From Acidobacteriaceae bacterium (lineage in GTDB: Bacteria; Acidobacteriota; Terriglobia; Terriglobales; Acidobacteriaceae), in assembly GCA_003165075.1 (NCBI GenBank), contig PLSM01000166.1:20113-78795 (forward strand): a DNA stretch of 58,683 nt, read 5' to 3'. The notes below the pieces were generated by a model. The model did no database searches and had not been told where the DNA came from. It worked only from the letters and a program-made list of their open reading frames with translations. Of the stretch, positions 34,635-43,536 are shown in pieces. Position 1 is the first letter of the stretch. Every line of letters begins with the position of its first letter. A program made the position numbers and the translations under genes.

Positions 34635-36218
34635 TCATGCTTGATTGAGCCGGCGAGTCACAAGCCTCAGGCGAAGCAGCGTGCAAACCAATGCGGCGAG
34701 TCCTGCGAACCAGACTACAGTGGCAATGCGTACCACCCATGCGGGCGCCTCGCCCACTCGTCTCAACAGGAATGGCAGAAAGTTCCAGCAAGTGATGTGG
34801 ACATAGTCCCAGGGATCCTCGGTCATGGCGTGAGTATTCAGACCCCAGGCGTCCATCTGTCCAAGGGCAAAGGCGGCGATGTTTTTGAAGCGCAGGGCGA
34901 TGACAAAGGTGGGATGACCAAGCGTCTCCATCTGGTAGATCTCGAGCGGCAACCAGAAGGCCAACGATGCAAGCTGGATTAGTGTGCTGATGCCCACGAG
35001 CGCGATGCCGACGGTCCAAAGCACCTTGCCCACCTGTTGTCGGTCCCGCAATAGCAGCGGAACGGCAAGGAGGGCCGCGAATTCGACCGCCGTGGAAACG
35101 TAGCGATCGCCCCAGGCGAAGTCACCGGCCCAGGCGAAATATCGCGCGTAAAAGCTGAGATAGGCAAGGAGCATGAGGCAGGTGGAGACCGTGTAGGCGC
35201 GGACGGCGGGACTGAAGCGCTTCCAGCAGAGGACGGTGAGAAGAATGGCGAGGATCAGCAGGGGATCGAAGAGGAAGATCGATTTTTCCGGGGCAAACAA
35301 TGCACCGAAAAAGCCGCTGTGGAAGGGGGTTGTCCATGGGTAGTTGGCAGGTAACGAAGGATCGCGCTGTCGGGCTTCGACGGCAACCAGGCTTACGTAG
35401 GTGTTGAAGAACGACCCAAAGCGATAGAACTGGTAGACGCGATCGAGCAGGCCGAAGCAGAGGTAAACGGGAACAGTGATGGCGGCATAGACGCGGCACT
35501 TGTTCCAGAGGTCGCGGCCGCGCACTTTTTCGAACCATAAGACAAGCAGCAGGAAACAGGCTCCGGCCACCAAATCCAGGCCTGTGGTGAGGCGGGTGAG
35601 CAGGTTGAGCCCGAAGGCGGCTGAGCCCCAGAAGAGCGCGCCACGGCTGGCGGTGCGCAGCCATTCAAGCTGATAAGAGAACCCCGTCAGCGTGAGGAGA
35701 AAGATGTAGTTGTTCTCCATCATGTTCTGGGTGTAATGCAGATGCGTGGTGGAGACGAGCAGGGCCAGAACGCCGGCGACAGAGTGGCTGAGCCCAAATC
35801 CGAGTTGGCGCAGAAAGCGGAGGCAGACGAGCGCGGTCAGTACGGTAACCAGAATGCTGGTGAGGTAGCTGACGATGATGTCGCGCACGTTGGGATCGGT
35901 ATCTCCATAGTCGTCGAAGACAGAGAGATTCCCGGCCCAGGTTCCGAGGATGTCCTGCGGCAGCATAAGCAGCGATTGGCCGATGCCATACCAGCTTTGC
36001 AGCCGGCCTCCGCGCCCATGCACGCCGAATTCGGGATACTCGTTGGGAAGCACCGGCGGTTCCGAAGTCCATAGCGCGTGCGTGGACTGGAGACGATGCT
36101 GGGTATCCGCACTCCCTACCTCTCCCGACTGCGCAACGAATGCGATGAGACCCGCTGCAATGGCCAGGAGGACAAGAGGATCACGGAACCAGGCGTGAAG
36201 GCGATGGATCATATGCAT
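34635..36218 (-). CDS. multi-pass membrane protein, glycosyltransferase-39-like
   Basis: About 527 residues with roughly 11-12 predicted membrane helices. The N-terminal helix is followed by a periplasmic loop with acidic residues (FVAQSGEVGSADTQHRLQ) and the pattern EYPEFGVHGRGGRLQSWYGIGQSLLMLP. This matches the layout of GT39/ArnT/PMT-like lipid-linked sugar transferases, but I see no firm family signature. The start is uncertain: ATG 36218 or 36212 gives a short basic N-terminus, while the longer open frame up to 36317 overlaps a decayed folK fragment. It heads the folK run. Confidence 0.65.
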   Translation of the reverse strand: MHMIHRLHAWFRDPLVLLAIAAGLIAFVAQSGEVGSADTQHRLQSTHALWTSEPPVLPNEYPEFGVHGRGGRLQSWYGIGQSLLMLPQDILGTWAGNLSVFDDYGDTDPNVRDIIVSYLTSILVTVLTALVCLRFLRQLGFGLSHSVAGVLALLVSTTHLHYTQNMMENNYIFLLTLTGFSYQLEWLRTASRGALFWGSAAFGLNLLTRLTTGLDLVAGACFLLLVLWFEKVRGRDLWNKCRVYAAITVPVYLCFGLLDRVYQFYRFGSFFNTYVSLVAVEARQRDPSLPANYPWTTPFHSGFFGALFAPEKSIFLFDPLLILAILLTVLCWKRFSPAVRAYTVSTCLMLLAYLSFYARYFAWAGDFAWGDRYVSTAVEFAALLAVPLLLRDRQQVGKVLWTVGIALVGISTLIQLASLAFWLPLEIYQMETLGHPTFVIALRFKNIAAFALGQMDAWGLNTHAMTEDPWDYVHITCWNFLPFLLRRVGEAPAWVVRIATVVWFAGLAALVCTLLRLRLVTRRLNQA

Positions 36219-36253
36219 GTGTTGTGCCGGGATTTGCTTGGCTGTTTCATTCC

Positions 36254-36341
36254 TCACGACTCGATGGGCCGCGGCCAACCCGCCGGGTTTGCATCCGCTC
36301 CGATGTACAGAGTCCACATGAATTCAAGAGTATCGCGGTGG
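36254..36341 (-). pseudogene. duplicated, decayed folK 5' end
   Basis: On the minus strand the 22 bases before an ATG at 36317-36319 and the following codons (MWTLYIGADANPAGW, then a stop at 36254-36256) parallel the folK start (MPTVYIGMGANLASW) and its upstream sequence CCATCGCGATACCCTGAGACTG. Only the first 15-16 codons are alignable. The glycosyltransferase gene lies between this remnant and the intact folK. Confidence 0.7.
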
Positions 36342-36408
36342 GGTGTATCTGTGCGTGGGAGCCCACTCAGGCGGTTTCTGGTAGCATCCCTTTTGGAGAA
36401 TATTCAGG

Positions 36409-36645
36409 ATGGATGCTCTTAGCAGTGCGGGCCTTGGCGCCCGCCGCAATGAAGATATTGCCCTCGATCTGCTGAAATTTGTGGCAGGTACGGCTGGAGT
36501 CGGCCGGCTCGCCGCGCCCTCGACCGGCTTCAGCGGCGCGGCAGTGCCCAAGCCGGAGGAGCACGTGAACCAGTTGCTCGAACTCTACAGCCGCTGTCTG
36601 AAGGCCGTTGAAGGAAAAGGGCCAGGAACAGAGGCAGCAAAATAA
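36409..36645 (+). CDS. small hypothetical protein upstream of the oxidoreductase
   Basis: 78 residues, soluble and mainly helical (RNEDIALDLLKFVAGTAGVGR, then EEHVNQLLELYSRCLKAVEGK). High third-position GC supports coding. It ends 26 bases before the first plausible GTG of the oxidoreductase, inside that gene's open upstream frame, suggesting translational coupling. I recognise no function. Confidence 0.6.
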   Translation: MDALSSAGLGARRNEDIALDLLKFVAGTAGVGRLAAPSTGFSGAAVPKPEEHVNQLLELYSRCLKAVEGKGPGTEAAK

Positions 36646-36671
36646 CCGGCGAACCTATTCTGCGTGTTGCC

Positions 36672-37718
36672 GTGGCCGGGGCCGGCGCCTTTGGGCGCAA
36701 TCATCTTCGTGTCTATCGCGAACTGGAAATAGCCGGGCTGGGCGTGGCGCTGGCAGCGGCAGTGGAGCCCGACGCAGGCCGTGCCGCCGCCGTCCGGGAG
36801 AAGTACGCGATACCCGTCTTCTCCACGGTGGATGAGTTGCTGGCGTCGGATCTGCGTCTCGACGCAGCCAGTGTCGCCGTCCCCACAGTGCATCATCACG
36901 AGGTAGCCGCGGCGCTGCTGGAGGCGGGCCTGGATCTGCTGGTGGAAAAGCCGCTGGCGGCGAGCCTTCCCGAGGCGGACGAACTGCTGGAACTGGCGGC
37001 GAAGGGCAAACGCATTCTGCAGCCCGGCCACCTGGAACGCTTCAACCCCGCGGTGCTTGCCGTCGAGCCGCAGTTACGCCGGCCCATGTTCTTTGAGGCT
37101 CATAGGCTGAGTGTCTTCACCCCCCGCGCCCTGGATGTGGACGTGGTGCTGGACCTGATGATTCACGACCTGGACATTGTGCTCACGTTTGCGCGCTCCC
37201 CGGTGCGCGAGGTGCGTGCCGTGGGGCTGCCGATCCTTTCGCCCAGGGTGGACATCGCCAATGTGCGCGTGGAGTTTGAATCCGGCTGCGTAGCTAACTT
37301 CACCGCTTCGCGCGTCTCCACCGAGCGGGTGCGCAAGCTGCGTTTCTTTGAGCCGCGCCAGTATGTTTCCATCGATTATGCCCGGCGGGACTTGCTGGTG
37401 ATTCGCCTGGATGGCAGCGTTCCCGCAGAGATTGCGGCGGCCATCGCGGCAGGCACCATGGATCCGGCCATGCTGGCGCAGCTTGCGGCGTCGGGCCCTG
37501 GTCCGGGGCTTTCCTTTGCCAAGCCGACGGTGACCGCGGGAGAGCCGCTGCGACTGGAGATCGAGTCGTTCCTTGGTGCGGTGCGGACGCGCCGCGAGCC
37601 GCGTGTGACTGCCCGCCAGGGACGCGATGCACTGGCCCTGGCGCTGGAGATTCAGGCCGCAATGGCCGCCCATGCCCATCGCGCCGGACTGCAGGACTTT
37701 TTTGAGCCCGGCGCTTAA
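36672..37718 (+). CDS. Gfo/Idh/MocA family NAD(P)-dependent oxidoreductase
   Basis: At least 348 residues. A Rossmann domain (GAGAFGRNHLRVYREL, then the sugar-dehydrogenase EKPLAASLPEADELLELAA block with the conserved EKP near residue 94) precedes the C-terminal substrate domain (about 125-320). Family members oxidise sugar or inositol derivatives. The GTG at 36672 would cut off the first beta strand (LRVAVAG), which is encoded immediately upstream in the same frame; the true start may be a rare codon (ATT 36657 or CTG 36660) or come by frame slip from the preceding gene. No Shine-Dalgarno fits any option well. Confidence 0.88.
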   Translation: MAGAGAFGRNHLRVYRELEIAGLGVALAAAVEPDAGRAAAVREKYAIPVFSTVDELLASDLRLDAASVAVPTVHHHEVAAALLEAGLDLLVEKPLAASLPEADELLELAAKGKRILQPGHLERFNPAVLAVEPQLRRPMFFEAHRLSVFTPRALDVDVVLDLMIHDLDIVLTFARSPVREVRAVGLPILSPRVDIANVRVEFESGCVANFTASRVSTERVRKLRFFEPRQYVSIDYARRDLLVIRLDGSVPAEIAAAIAAGTMDPAMLAQLAASGPGPGLSFAKPTVTAGEPLRLEIESFLGAVRTRREPRVTARQGRDALALALEIQAAMAAHAHRAGLQDFFEPGA

Positions 37719-37731
37719 AGCGCACTGCGGC

Positions 37732-38178
37732 TCAGGCGATCCCCAGGACCCGGTTTATAAAGCCCACAATGTACTTCCACACCAGGTAGTATGCGGCCAA
37801 TGCAGCCAGGAAGCCCGGCGCGATCCACGCATAAGGGACGTCGCTGGTCTGGAACCACGTCATTCCGTGCGAGCCGAGCACAAGGATGCCCAGAGAACTG
37901 GCAATTGTGGCGCCTGCGGGCAGCAGCAGCAAGGGCAGCACCGCTCCGTGCAAGCCGACGGGCAGGTGGGTGCTTGCGTGCGAGCCCAGCCAGAGCATGT
38001 TCCACAACCCCCACAATACAGGCACCAGCGCCATGGGAAATACCAGGCCGCGCTCAATAGGAACCGGGGCTTGAAGTACCAGCCGGATCACAACGAATCC
38101 GGTGAGCATGACCGGCAGAATCAGTGTGGGCACAAAGATTCCCGCCAGGAATGCGCGTAGATACGGATGAGTGTTCAT
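37732..38178 (-). CDS. hypothetical inner-membrane protein
   Basis: 148 residues from the ATG at 38178, which has AAAGGGAG 6 bases upstream. Four hydrophobic helices are visible (about 12-35, 46-68, 78-100 and 115-135). I recognise no family. It is the last gene of an operon after the ECF sigma factor and the small anti-sigma-like protein, so it may be part of the same envelope-stress or sensing unit; that is inferred from order only. Confidence 0.7.
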   Translation of the reverse strand: MNTHPYLRAFLAGIFVPTLILPVMLTGFVVIRLVLQAPVPIERGLVFPMALVPVLWGLWNMLWLGSHASTHLPVGLHGAVLPLLLLPAGATIASSLGILVLGSHGMTWFQTSDVPYAWIAPGFLAALAAYYLVWKYIVGFINRVLGIA

Positions 38179-38214
38179 CGGAAACTCCCTTTCGGCAGGC
38201 ATACGCCCGCGGGT

Positions 38215-38436
38215 TCAGAGGTAGTAAAGGAACACGGGGATCGATGCGGGGAAGAACGCGGCGAGCGCCACCAGCCCGCCCAGCAAAGCCCAGTCAAACC
38301 ACGGCGGTGCGTCCGTTTTGGCGTCCATTTTCCGCAGCATCGAAGGCCACAAGTCGCGGGCAGGTTCGGCTTCCGCTATCGGCGGCAGAGCTTCTCGCAG
38401 CAACTGCTTCATGCGTTCTTCGTCGTGTGAATTCAT
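38215..38436 (-). CDS. small single-pass protein, probable anti-sigma-like partner
   Basis: 73 residues: an acidic, soluble N-terminus (NSHDEERMKQLLREALPPIAEAEPARDLWPSML) and one C-terminal membrane helix (WALLGGLVALAAFFPASIPVFLYYL). The layout matches short membrane-bound anti-sigma factors, although no zinc-type HxxxCxxC motif is present. Its start overlaps the sigma factor stop by four bases (ATGA), which supports coordinated production. Confidence 0.7.
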   Translation of the reverse strand: MNSHDEERMKQLLREALPPIAEAEPARDLWPSMLRKMDAKTDAPPWFDWALLGGLVALAAFFPASIPVFLYYL

Positions 38437-38978
38437 GGTGCGATCCCCTGTTGTTGCAAGTCTTTCCTGAGCAAGCGAAGCGCGCGGAAGACGCGCAGTT
38501 TGACCGCCGCGACGGAGATGCCGAGCGCGGTGGCTATTTCCTTGTGCGGCTGCTCTTCCACCACCGCCAGCAAAGCGGCGATGCGCAGCCGCGGCGGCAG
38601 CCGTCCAAAAGCCAGCGCGGTCTTGCGCCGGATTTCGTCCACTACGCCCGGATCGGCATTGGTCGCTGCGGGCAGGTCAGCGGGAAGTTCACTTTCAGGC
38701 CGCTGCGTGCGCAGCCAGTCCAGCGCCGCATGGGTGGCGATAGTGCGTGCCCAGGCTTCAAATCCGCGCGAAGGCTGGAAGCGGGCGTGGGCCCGGTAGA
38801 TGCGCCAGAAAGTCTCTACCGTCAGGTCCTCGGCCGCGGCCGGGTTGCGCACGATGCGCAGCAGCCATTCGTACACGGCGCGTTGATGAAGGCGGAAGAG
38901 CGTCTCAAACGCGTCTTCGAAAGTTTCGGGGCTTCCCTGCCTGAATTGGTCCAGGACGTTGCTCTCTTCGTTCGGCAT
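38433..38978 (-). CDS. ECF RNA polymerase sigma factor
   Basis: 181 residues. Region 2 spans about 25-95 (HQRAVYEWLLRIVRNPAAAEDLTVETFWRIYR, then FEAWARTIATHAALDWLR). Region 4 spans about 120-172 (FGRLPPRLRIAALLAVVEEQPHKEIATALGISVAAVKLRVFRALRLLRKDL). Both are typical of ECF sigma factors. It heads the minus-strand operon with the small membrane protein and the four-helix protein. The signal is unknown. Confidence 0.9.
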   Translation of the reverse strand: MPNEESNVLDQFRQGSPETFEDAFETLFRLHQRAVYEWLLRIVRNPAAAEDLTVETFWRIYRAHARFQPSRGFEAWARTIATHAALDWLRTQRPESELPADLPAATNADPGVVDEIRRKTALAFGRLPPRLRIAALLAVVEEQPHKEIATALGISVAAVKLRVFRALRLLRKDLQQQGIAP

Positions 38979-39258
38979 CCGTCCTTCCCCCTTCTATCTA
39001 CCTTTACTTGCACGGCACCAGAAAGGTTACATGCAAGCGGTAGATCCGTGGACGCGGCGGCTGATGCGATCCCGTCGTAGTCGCCCTGTACAAGAATCTG
39101 CCTGAAATCAATAAAGCGATTTTCTCCAGCAGGAAAGCCTGTTAACCTTCGGCTTGACGCCGGGCGCGCCGCGCATTAGCGTAGGCTACCGGGGGGCAGG
39201 TCATCAATTTACGGGTTGGATGGATGTGGAAGGTTCTTGCCTGCCTGAAAGGGAAGCG

Positions 39259-41481
39259 ATGAAGAGTGTTGCAGTGCGGTGGATTGCGGCAGGATTGGCC
39301 TGTTGCGGGTGGGCGTGGGCGGCAGGGGCACAGAACGCACAGAAGCCTGCGTACCTTGATCCAAGCTTGCCGCCGGAGGAGCGTGCGGCGGACCTGGTGC
39401 ACCGGATGACGCTGGAAGAGAAGGCGACGCAACTGGTCAACCAGGCGCGCGCGATTCCCCGGCTCAATGTGCCCGCCTACGACTGGTGGAGCGAGTCGTT
39501 GCATGGTGTGGCCGTGGACGGAACCACGGAATTTCCAGAACCCATCGGCCTGGCGGCCACGTTCGATGCACCGGCGATCCACCAGATGGCGGTGGTCATC
39601 GGCACCGAGGGACGCATCAAGCATGCGCAGGACGTGCGGGCTGGGCACAGCAATATTTTTGAAGGCCTGGATTTCTGGGCGCCCAACATCAACATCTTCC
39701 GCGATCCCCGCTGGGGACGCGGCCAGGAAACCTACGGCGAAGACCCGTTCCTGACTGCGCGGATGGGCGTGGCCTTTGTCACCGGCATGCAGGGCGACGA
39801 TCCACACTACTACCGCGTCATCTCCACTCCCAAGCACTTTGCCGTGCACAGCGGGCCTGAGCCCACACGCCACACTGCCGATGTGAAAGTGAGCAAGCAC
39901 GACGAACTGGACACGTATCTGCCCGCCTTCCGCGCCACGGTGACTGAGGCCAAGGCTGACTCTGTGATGTGCGCCTACAACAGCATCAATGGCCAGCCCG
40001 CCTGCGCCAACGAGTTTCTTCTAGAGGATCAACTGCGCGGCAAATGGGGATTCAAAGGCTACGTGGTGTCTGATTGCGGAGCGGTGATCAACATCTTTGA
40101 TGGCCACAAATACAAGCCGTCTCAGGCAGCGTCATCGGCCATCAGCCTGCAGCGCGGCATGGACAACGAATGCGTCGACTTCACGGACAAGGTGACCGAC
40201 GACCACGACTACAAGCCGTATCTGGATGCCGTCAAGCAGGGCTTCCTGAAGGAGAGCGATATCGACGTCGCCGTCACACGGTTGTTTACCGCGCGGATGA
40301 AGCTAGGCATGTTCGACCCGCCGGAGATGGTGCCCTATTCGAAGATCGACGAAAGTCTGTTGGACAGCGCCGCACATCGCGCCATGGCCCGCAAGCTCGC
40401 CAACGAGTCCATGGTGCTCTTGAAGAATGACGGCGTGTTGCCGCTCAAAACTTCGGGCATCAAGATTGCTGTGGTCGGTCCCCTCGCCGATCAGACCAAG
40501 GTGCTGCTGGGCAACTACAACGGGATTCCGACTCACACGGTGTCTGTGCTGGAGGGATTGAAGGCGGAGTTCCCCTCGGGCAGCATCAATTTTGTGCCTG
40601 GCACTTCGTTTCTCCGCAAGGATGCCTCCACCGCGGCTGAAGCCGTTGACGCGGCAAAGAATGCCGATGTGGTTGTGGCTGTGGTAGGCATTACCAGCGA
40701 ACTTGAAGGCGAAGAAATGCCGGTGAACCAGGACGGCTTTAAAGGCGGCGACCGCACCAAGCTCGACCTGCCCAAGCCAGAGGAGGATCTGCTGGAAGCG
40801 GTAGCCGCAACGGGCAAGCCGCTGGTGGTGGTGCTCACCAACGGCAGCGCTTTGGGCGTGAACTGGGCCAAGGAACACGCCAATGCGATTCTTGAAGCGT
40901 GGTATCCCGGCGAGGAAGGCGGCGCGGCAGTGGCCGAGACGCTCTCTGGCCGGAATAACCCCGCAGGCCGGCTGCCTGTGACCTTCTACAAGGACATAAG
41001 TCAGTTGCCGCCCTTCGAGGATTACTCAATGAAGGGCCGTACTTATCGCTACTTTGAAGGTACGCCACTCTATCCCTTTGGCTATGGGCTGAGTTACACC
41101 ACCTTCGATTACAGCGAACTGACGGTGCCTACCGCTGCGGTAACTGCAGGTAGCCCAGTTACGGCGGAAGTTACCGTCACCAATACCGGAAAGATCGCGG
41201 GCGACGAAGTGGCTCAGCTTTATCTGGGCTTCCCCGGCGTGGCCGGTGCGCCGCTGCGCGCGTTGCGAGCCTTCCAGCGCATACACTTGGAGGCCGGCGC
41301 CTCGCAGAAGGTGCGTTTTGAATTGAAGCCGCGCGACCTGAGCATGGTGACCGAAGCGGGCGAACCGATCATTGCCGCAGGCGACTACATTGTCTCGGTG
41401 GGTGGGGGCCAGCCGCAGGCTTCTGCGCAGGTTTTGACGCAGAAGTTTCACATCGAAGGGACAATGACACTGCCGGAGTAA
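39259..41481 (+). CDS. secreted glycoside hydrolase family 3 (beta-glucosidase/beta-xylosidase)
   Basis: 740 residues from the ATG at 39259, preceded by AAAGGGA. Signal peptide IAAGLACCGWAWAAGAQ. The GH3 barrel (about 35-370) shows PTKHFAVHSGPEPTRH-like and GYVVSDCGAV segments, the SDC Asp being the nucleophile. The alpha/beta sandwich follows (about 385-590, KNDGVLPLKTSG, then the GGAAVAETLSG region). A C-terminal fibronectin-III domain (about 630-730) completes the family layout. It would release terminal beta-linked glucose or xylose outside the cytoplasm. A clear terminator follows, and a GH37 trehalase is convergent. Confidence 0.94.
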   Translation: MKSVAVRWIAAGLACCGWAWAAGAQNAQKPAYLDPSLPPEERAADLVHRMTLEEKATQLVNQARAIPRLNVPAYDWWSESLHGVAVDGTTEFPEPIGLAATFDAPAIHQMAVVIGTEGRIKHAQDVRAGHSNIFEGLDFWAPNINIFRDPRWGRGQETYGEDPFLTARMGVAFVTGMQGDDPHYYRVISTPKHFAVHSGPEPTRHTADVKVSKHDELDTYLPAFRATVTEAKADSVMCAYNSINGQPACANEFLLEDQLRGKWGFKGYVVSDCGAVINIFDGHKYKPSQAASSAISLQRGMDNECVDFTDKVTDDHDYKPYLDAVKQGFLKESDIDVAVTRLFTARMKLGMFDPPEMVPYSKIDESLLDSAAHRAMARKLANESMVLLKNDGVLPLKTSGIKIAVVGPLADQTKVLLGNYNGIPTHTVSVLEGLKAEFPSGSINFVPGTSFLRKDASTAAEAVDAAKNADVVVAVVGITSELEGEEMPVNQDGFKGGDRTKLDLPKPEEDLLEAVAATGKPLVVVLTNGSALGVNWAKEHANAILEAWYPGEEGGAAVAETLSGRNNPAGRLPVTFYKDISQLPPFEDYSMKGRTYRYFEGTPLYPFGYGLSYTTFDYSELTVPTAAVTAGSPVTAEVTVTNTGKIAGDEVAQLYLGFPGVAGAPLRALRAFQRIHLEAGASQKVRFELKPRDLSMVTEAGEPIIAAGDYIVSVGGGQPQASAQVLTQKFHIEGTMTLPE

Positions 41482-41504
41482 CTTGCCAACGAACGGAACA
41501 ACAC

Positions 41505-41537
41505 GGGGCGCTTTCTCGTCATGAAGGCGCCCCTTTT
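41505..41537 (+). terminator. rho-independent terminator of the GH3 gene
   Basis: The stem GGGGCGCTTT / AAGGCGCCCC (one G-T pair, 9-base loop) is followed by TTTT. It lies between convergent genes, and only the plus-strand side has a clean T run. Confidence 0.8.
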
Positions 41538-41549
41538 GTCTATGGCGAC

Positions 41550-43238
41550 TTACCGGGTTGCCGCGATTGCAGGCTCTGCCATCACCTGTTTCATCTTCAG
41601 ATATACCCCGTTGGTCCAGCCGAAGCCGATCACATTCTCAATGTAGCCGGCACTTACATGTACATTGGCGTTGCCTGAGACTACGTTGTACTTCTCGCGA
41701 ATCGTTCCATCGGCGGCAAAGCCCGTGTCCAGGGTCGAATTGAATTTTCCCGCGATGCGTTGCGCATCCCCGCGAAAGCCGCTGGCATCGAGACCGGCCA
41801 CGGCGATCCAGTTGGTGGGCGCCCACCCGTAAGGCTCATCCCACTGCATCCCGCTCTCATTGGTGCTCATGGATAACCCTCCAGGGCGCTCGAACAGGTT
41901 GAGTTTGGCCACGACCCGGCTGGCCTGCTCTCGCGTGGAGACCCCGGCCCATAGAGGAAAGAGCGAAGTAACATAGGCATAACTCGACGACTTATGGCGG
42001 ACAAAGTCGAAGTCCGCAAACACACCCTCCTTCGCCTGCCATAGATAGCGCTGGATGGCGGCGTTGCGCGCCGCAGCGCGGTGCTGCCAGCGCAGGGCAT
42101 CGGTCGGCTTGCCCAGTAACAGGGCCAGGTGCTGCATGTCGCGCTCGTAGCGATAGAGCAGGCTGTTCAAACATACCGGCGCGTAGTGATGAGTGGCTCC
42201 AGAGAAAGGGCCGAAGCGGAAACTGGGATCGAAACCGGACTCGCGCATAGCGCGGTCGCCGAGATAGAAATCCCGGCTAAGCCGATAACCCGTGGCCCAG
42301 GCGCGCATGCACACCACACTGGCGCGCACGTCGCAACTGGTTTGCTTGAGGCGAGCCGCTTCAACCGCGTCGGGGTGTTCCGAGCCTTTTATCAGGAAGC
42401 CTTCGCCGCCCTCCTTTGATTTCGTAGCTGGGGGATGCGCAACCAGCCAGCGGATCACGTCAGGATAGTAGGTGCTATCGTCGGCCATCTCCGGCACCGG
42501 GCCAGTCCCATAGTCGAAGTAGCGCGCCAGTCCGGTCATGCCGGCTTTGTGTTCCGGCCGCGTCCAGGTGGAGTAATCCTTCTCTGCCAGTGAGAAGGCG
42601 CGGGCCAGCCACGCCCGTGCCTCTGCGCGGCCTGCGGGTGTTGCCGGAAAGCTGGCCGGGTCCTCAACCACCGCGCGAATCATTGAAGTTAGAAACGGAG
42701 GCTGCGAGCGGGTCAGATAGTAAGTACGGTTGGCATTCAGCACGGCGCCATAGTGCTCAATCTCGAAGAGAAAGTTATCCACGATGCCTTTTGCCAGGGC
42801 TTCGCGGTGGTCCGCTTCCAATCCAAGCAGGATGAAATAGCTGTCCCAGCCATACATCTCATTGAAGCGTCCGCCGGGAACGACATAGGGATTGGGCAGG
42901 TAGAGCAGTCCGGCAGCGGGCAGTTCTTCAGGGCGAACATCGCCGATTTTCTCAATGCGGCGCGGGAGCGATGCGGCCTTTACGCTGCACTTTTGCTCGA
43001 GTGCCGCAACTTCAGGCGGCGCCGTCATCTCTGCAGGCAGATAGAGCACTTGGCTTGCGCTCACCTTCACGTCCGCCAGCGAGTGACAGTCGGTTGCCGA
43101 ACGAGTGAGCGTGTCCCATGCCGAGTGAATGTATTGGAGCGTTGCGGCTGGATTGGGAGGAGCGCCAGCATCCTGTGCCTGCGCCAACGGGATATGGATC
43201 GCGGCGAGCGCAAGGACCGAAAAGCGAATCAGATTCAT
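41550..43238 (-). CDS. periplasmic trehalase, GH37
   Basis: 562 residues from the ATG at 43238, which has GGAG 6 bases upstream and opens a signal peptide (IRFSVLALAAIHIPLAQAQ). Both trehalase signatures are present: PGGRFNEMYGWDSYF near residue 140 and MQWDEPYGWAP near 470. The ANRTYYLTRSQPPFL segment, which contacts substrate in the family, is also there. It splits trehalose to two glucose molecules in the periplasm. The next gene upstream, on the other strand, encodes a TonB protein. Confidence 0.93.
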   Translation of the reverse strand: MNLIRFSVLALAAIHIPLAQAQDAGAPPNPAATLQYIHSAWDTLTRSATDCHSLADVKVSASQVLYLPAEMTAPPEVAALEQKCSVKAASLPRRIEKIGDVRPEELPAAGLLYLPNPYVVPGGRFNEMYGWDSYFILLGLEADHREALAKGIVDNFLFEIEHYGAVLNANRTYYLTRSQPPFLTSMIRAVVEDPASFPATPAGRAEARAWLARAFSLAEKDYSTWTRPEHKAGMTGLARYFDYGTGPVPEMADDSTYYPDVIRWLVAHPPATKSKEGGEGFLIKGSEHPDAVEAARLKQTSCDVRASVVCMRAWATGYRLSRDFYLGDRAMRESGFDPSFRFGPFSGATHHYAPVCLNSLLYRYERDMQHLALLLGKPTDALRWQHRAAARNAAIQRYLWQAKEGVFADFDFVRHKSSSYAYVTSLFPLWAGVSTREQASRVVAKLNLFERPGGLSMSTNESGMQWDEPYGWAPTNWIAVAGLDASGFRGDAQRIAGKFNSTLDTGFAADGTIREKYNVVSGNANVHVSAGYIENVIGFGWTNGVYLKMKQVMAEPAIAATR

Positions 43239-43536
43239 GCCAACTCCAACGCGAACGGTTGTAAATCTTTTGGAGTTTAACTTACCGGCTCCGAGGCTTG
43301 CCCGCACAAGCTCATGTTGCTGGAACATTTTAAACGTGCCCGGTGTCTACCTAAGCACAGTGGTACCGATTGGGATCAACGGAGTGCCGAGATTCCCGGC
43401 GACAGAGCTAAGTCGCCGGGGTCGCAGAGGACCTTGACCCCGCTCCAGCATACGTGAGCGGGCACGGTTTCTTGCGCCCGCGGCGAGTCTCCGCCTCCCA
43501 GACGGCACGGCTGAATCGATGTTGGGGAGGCAGGCC

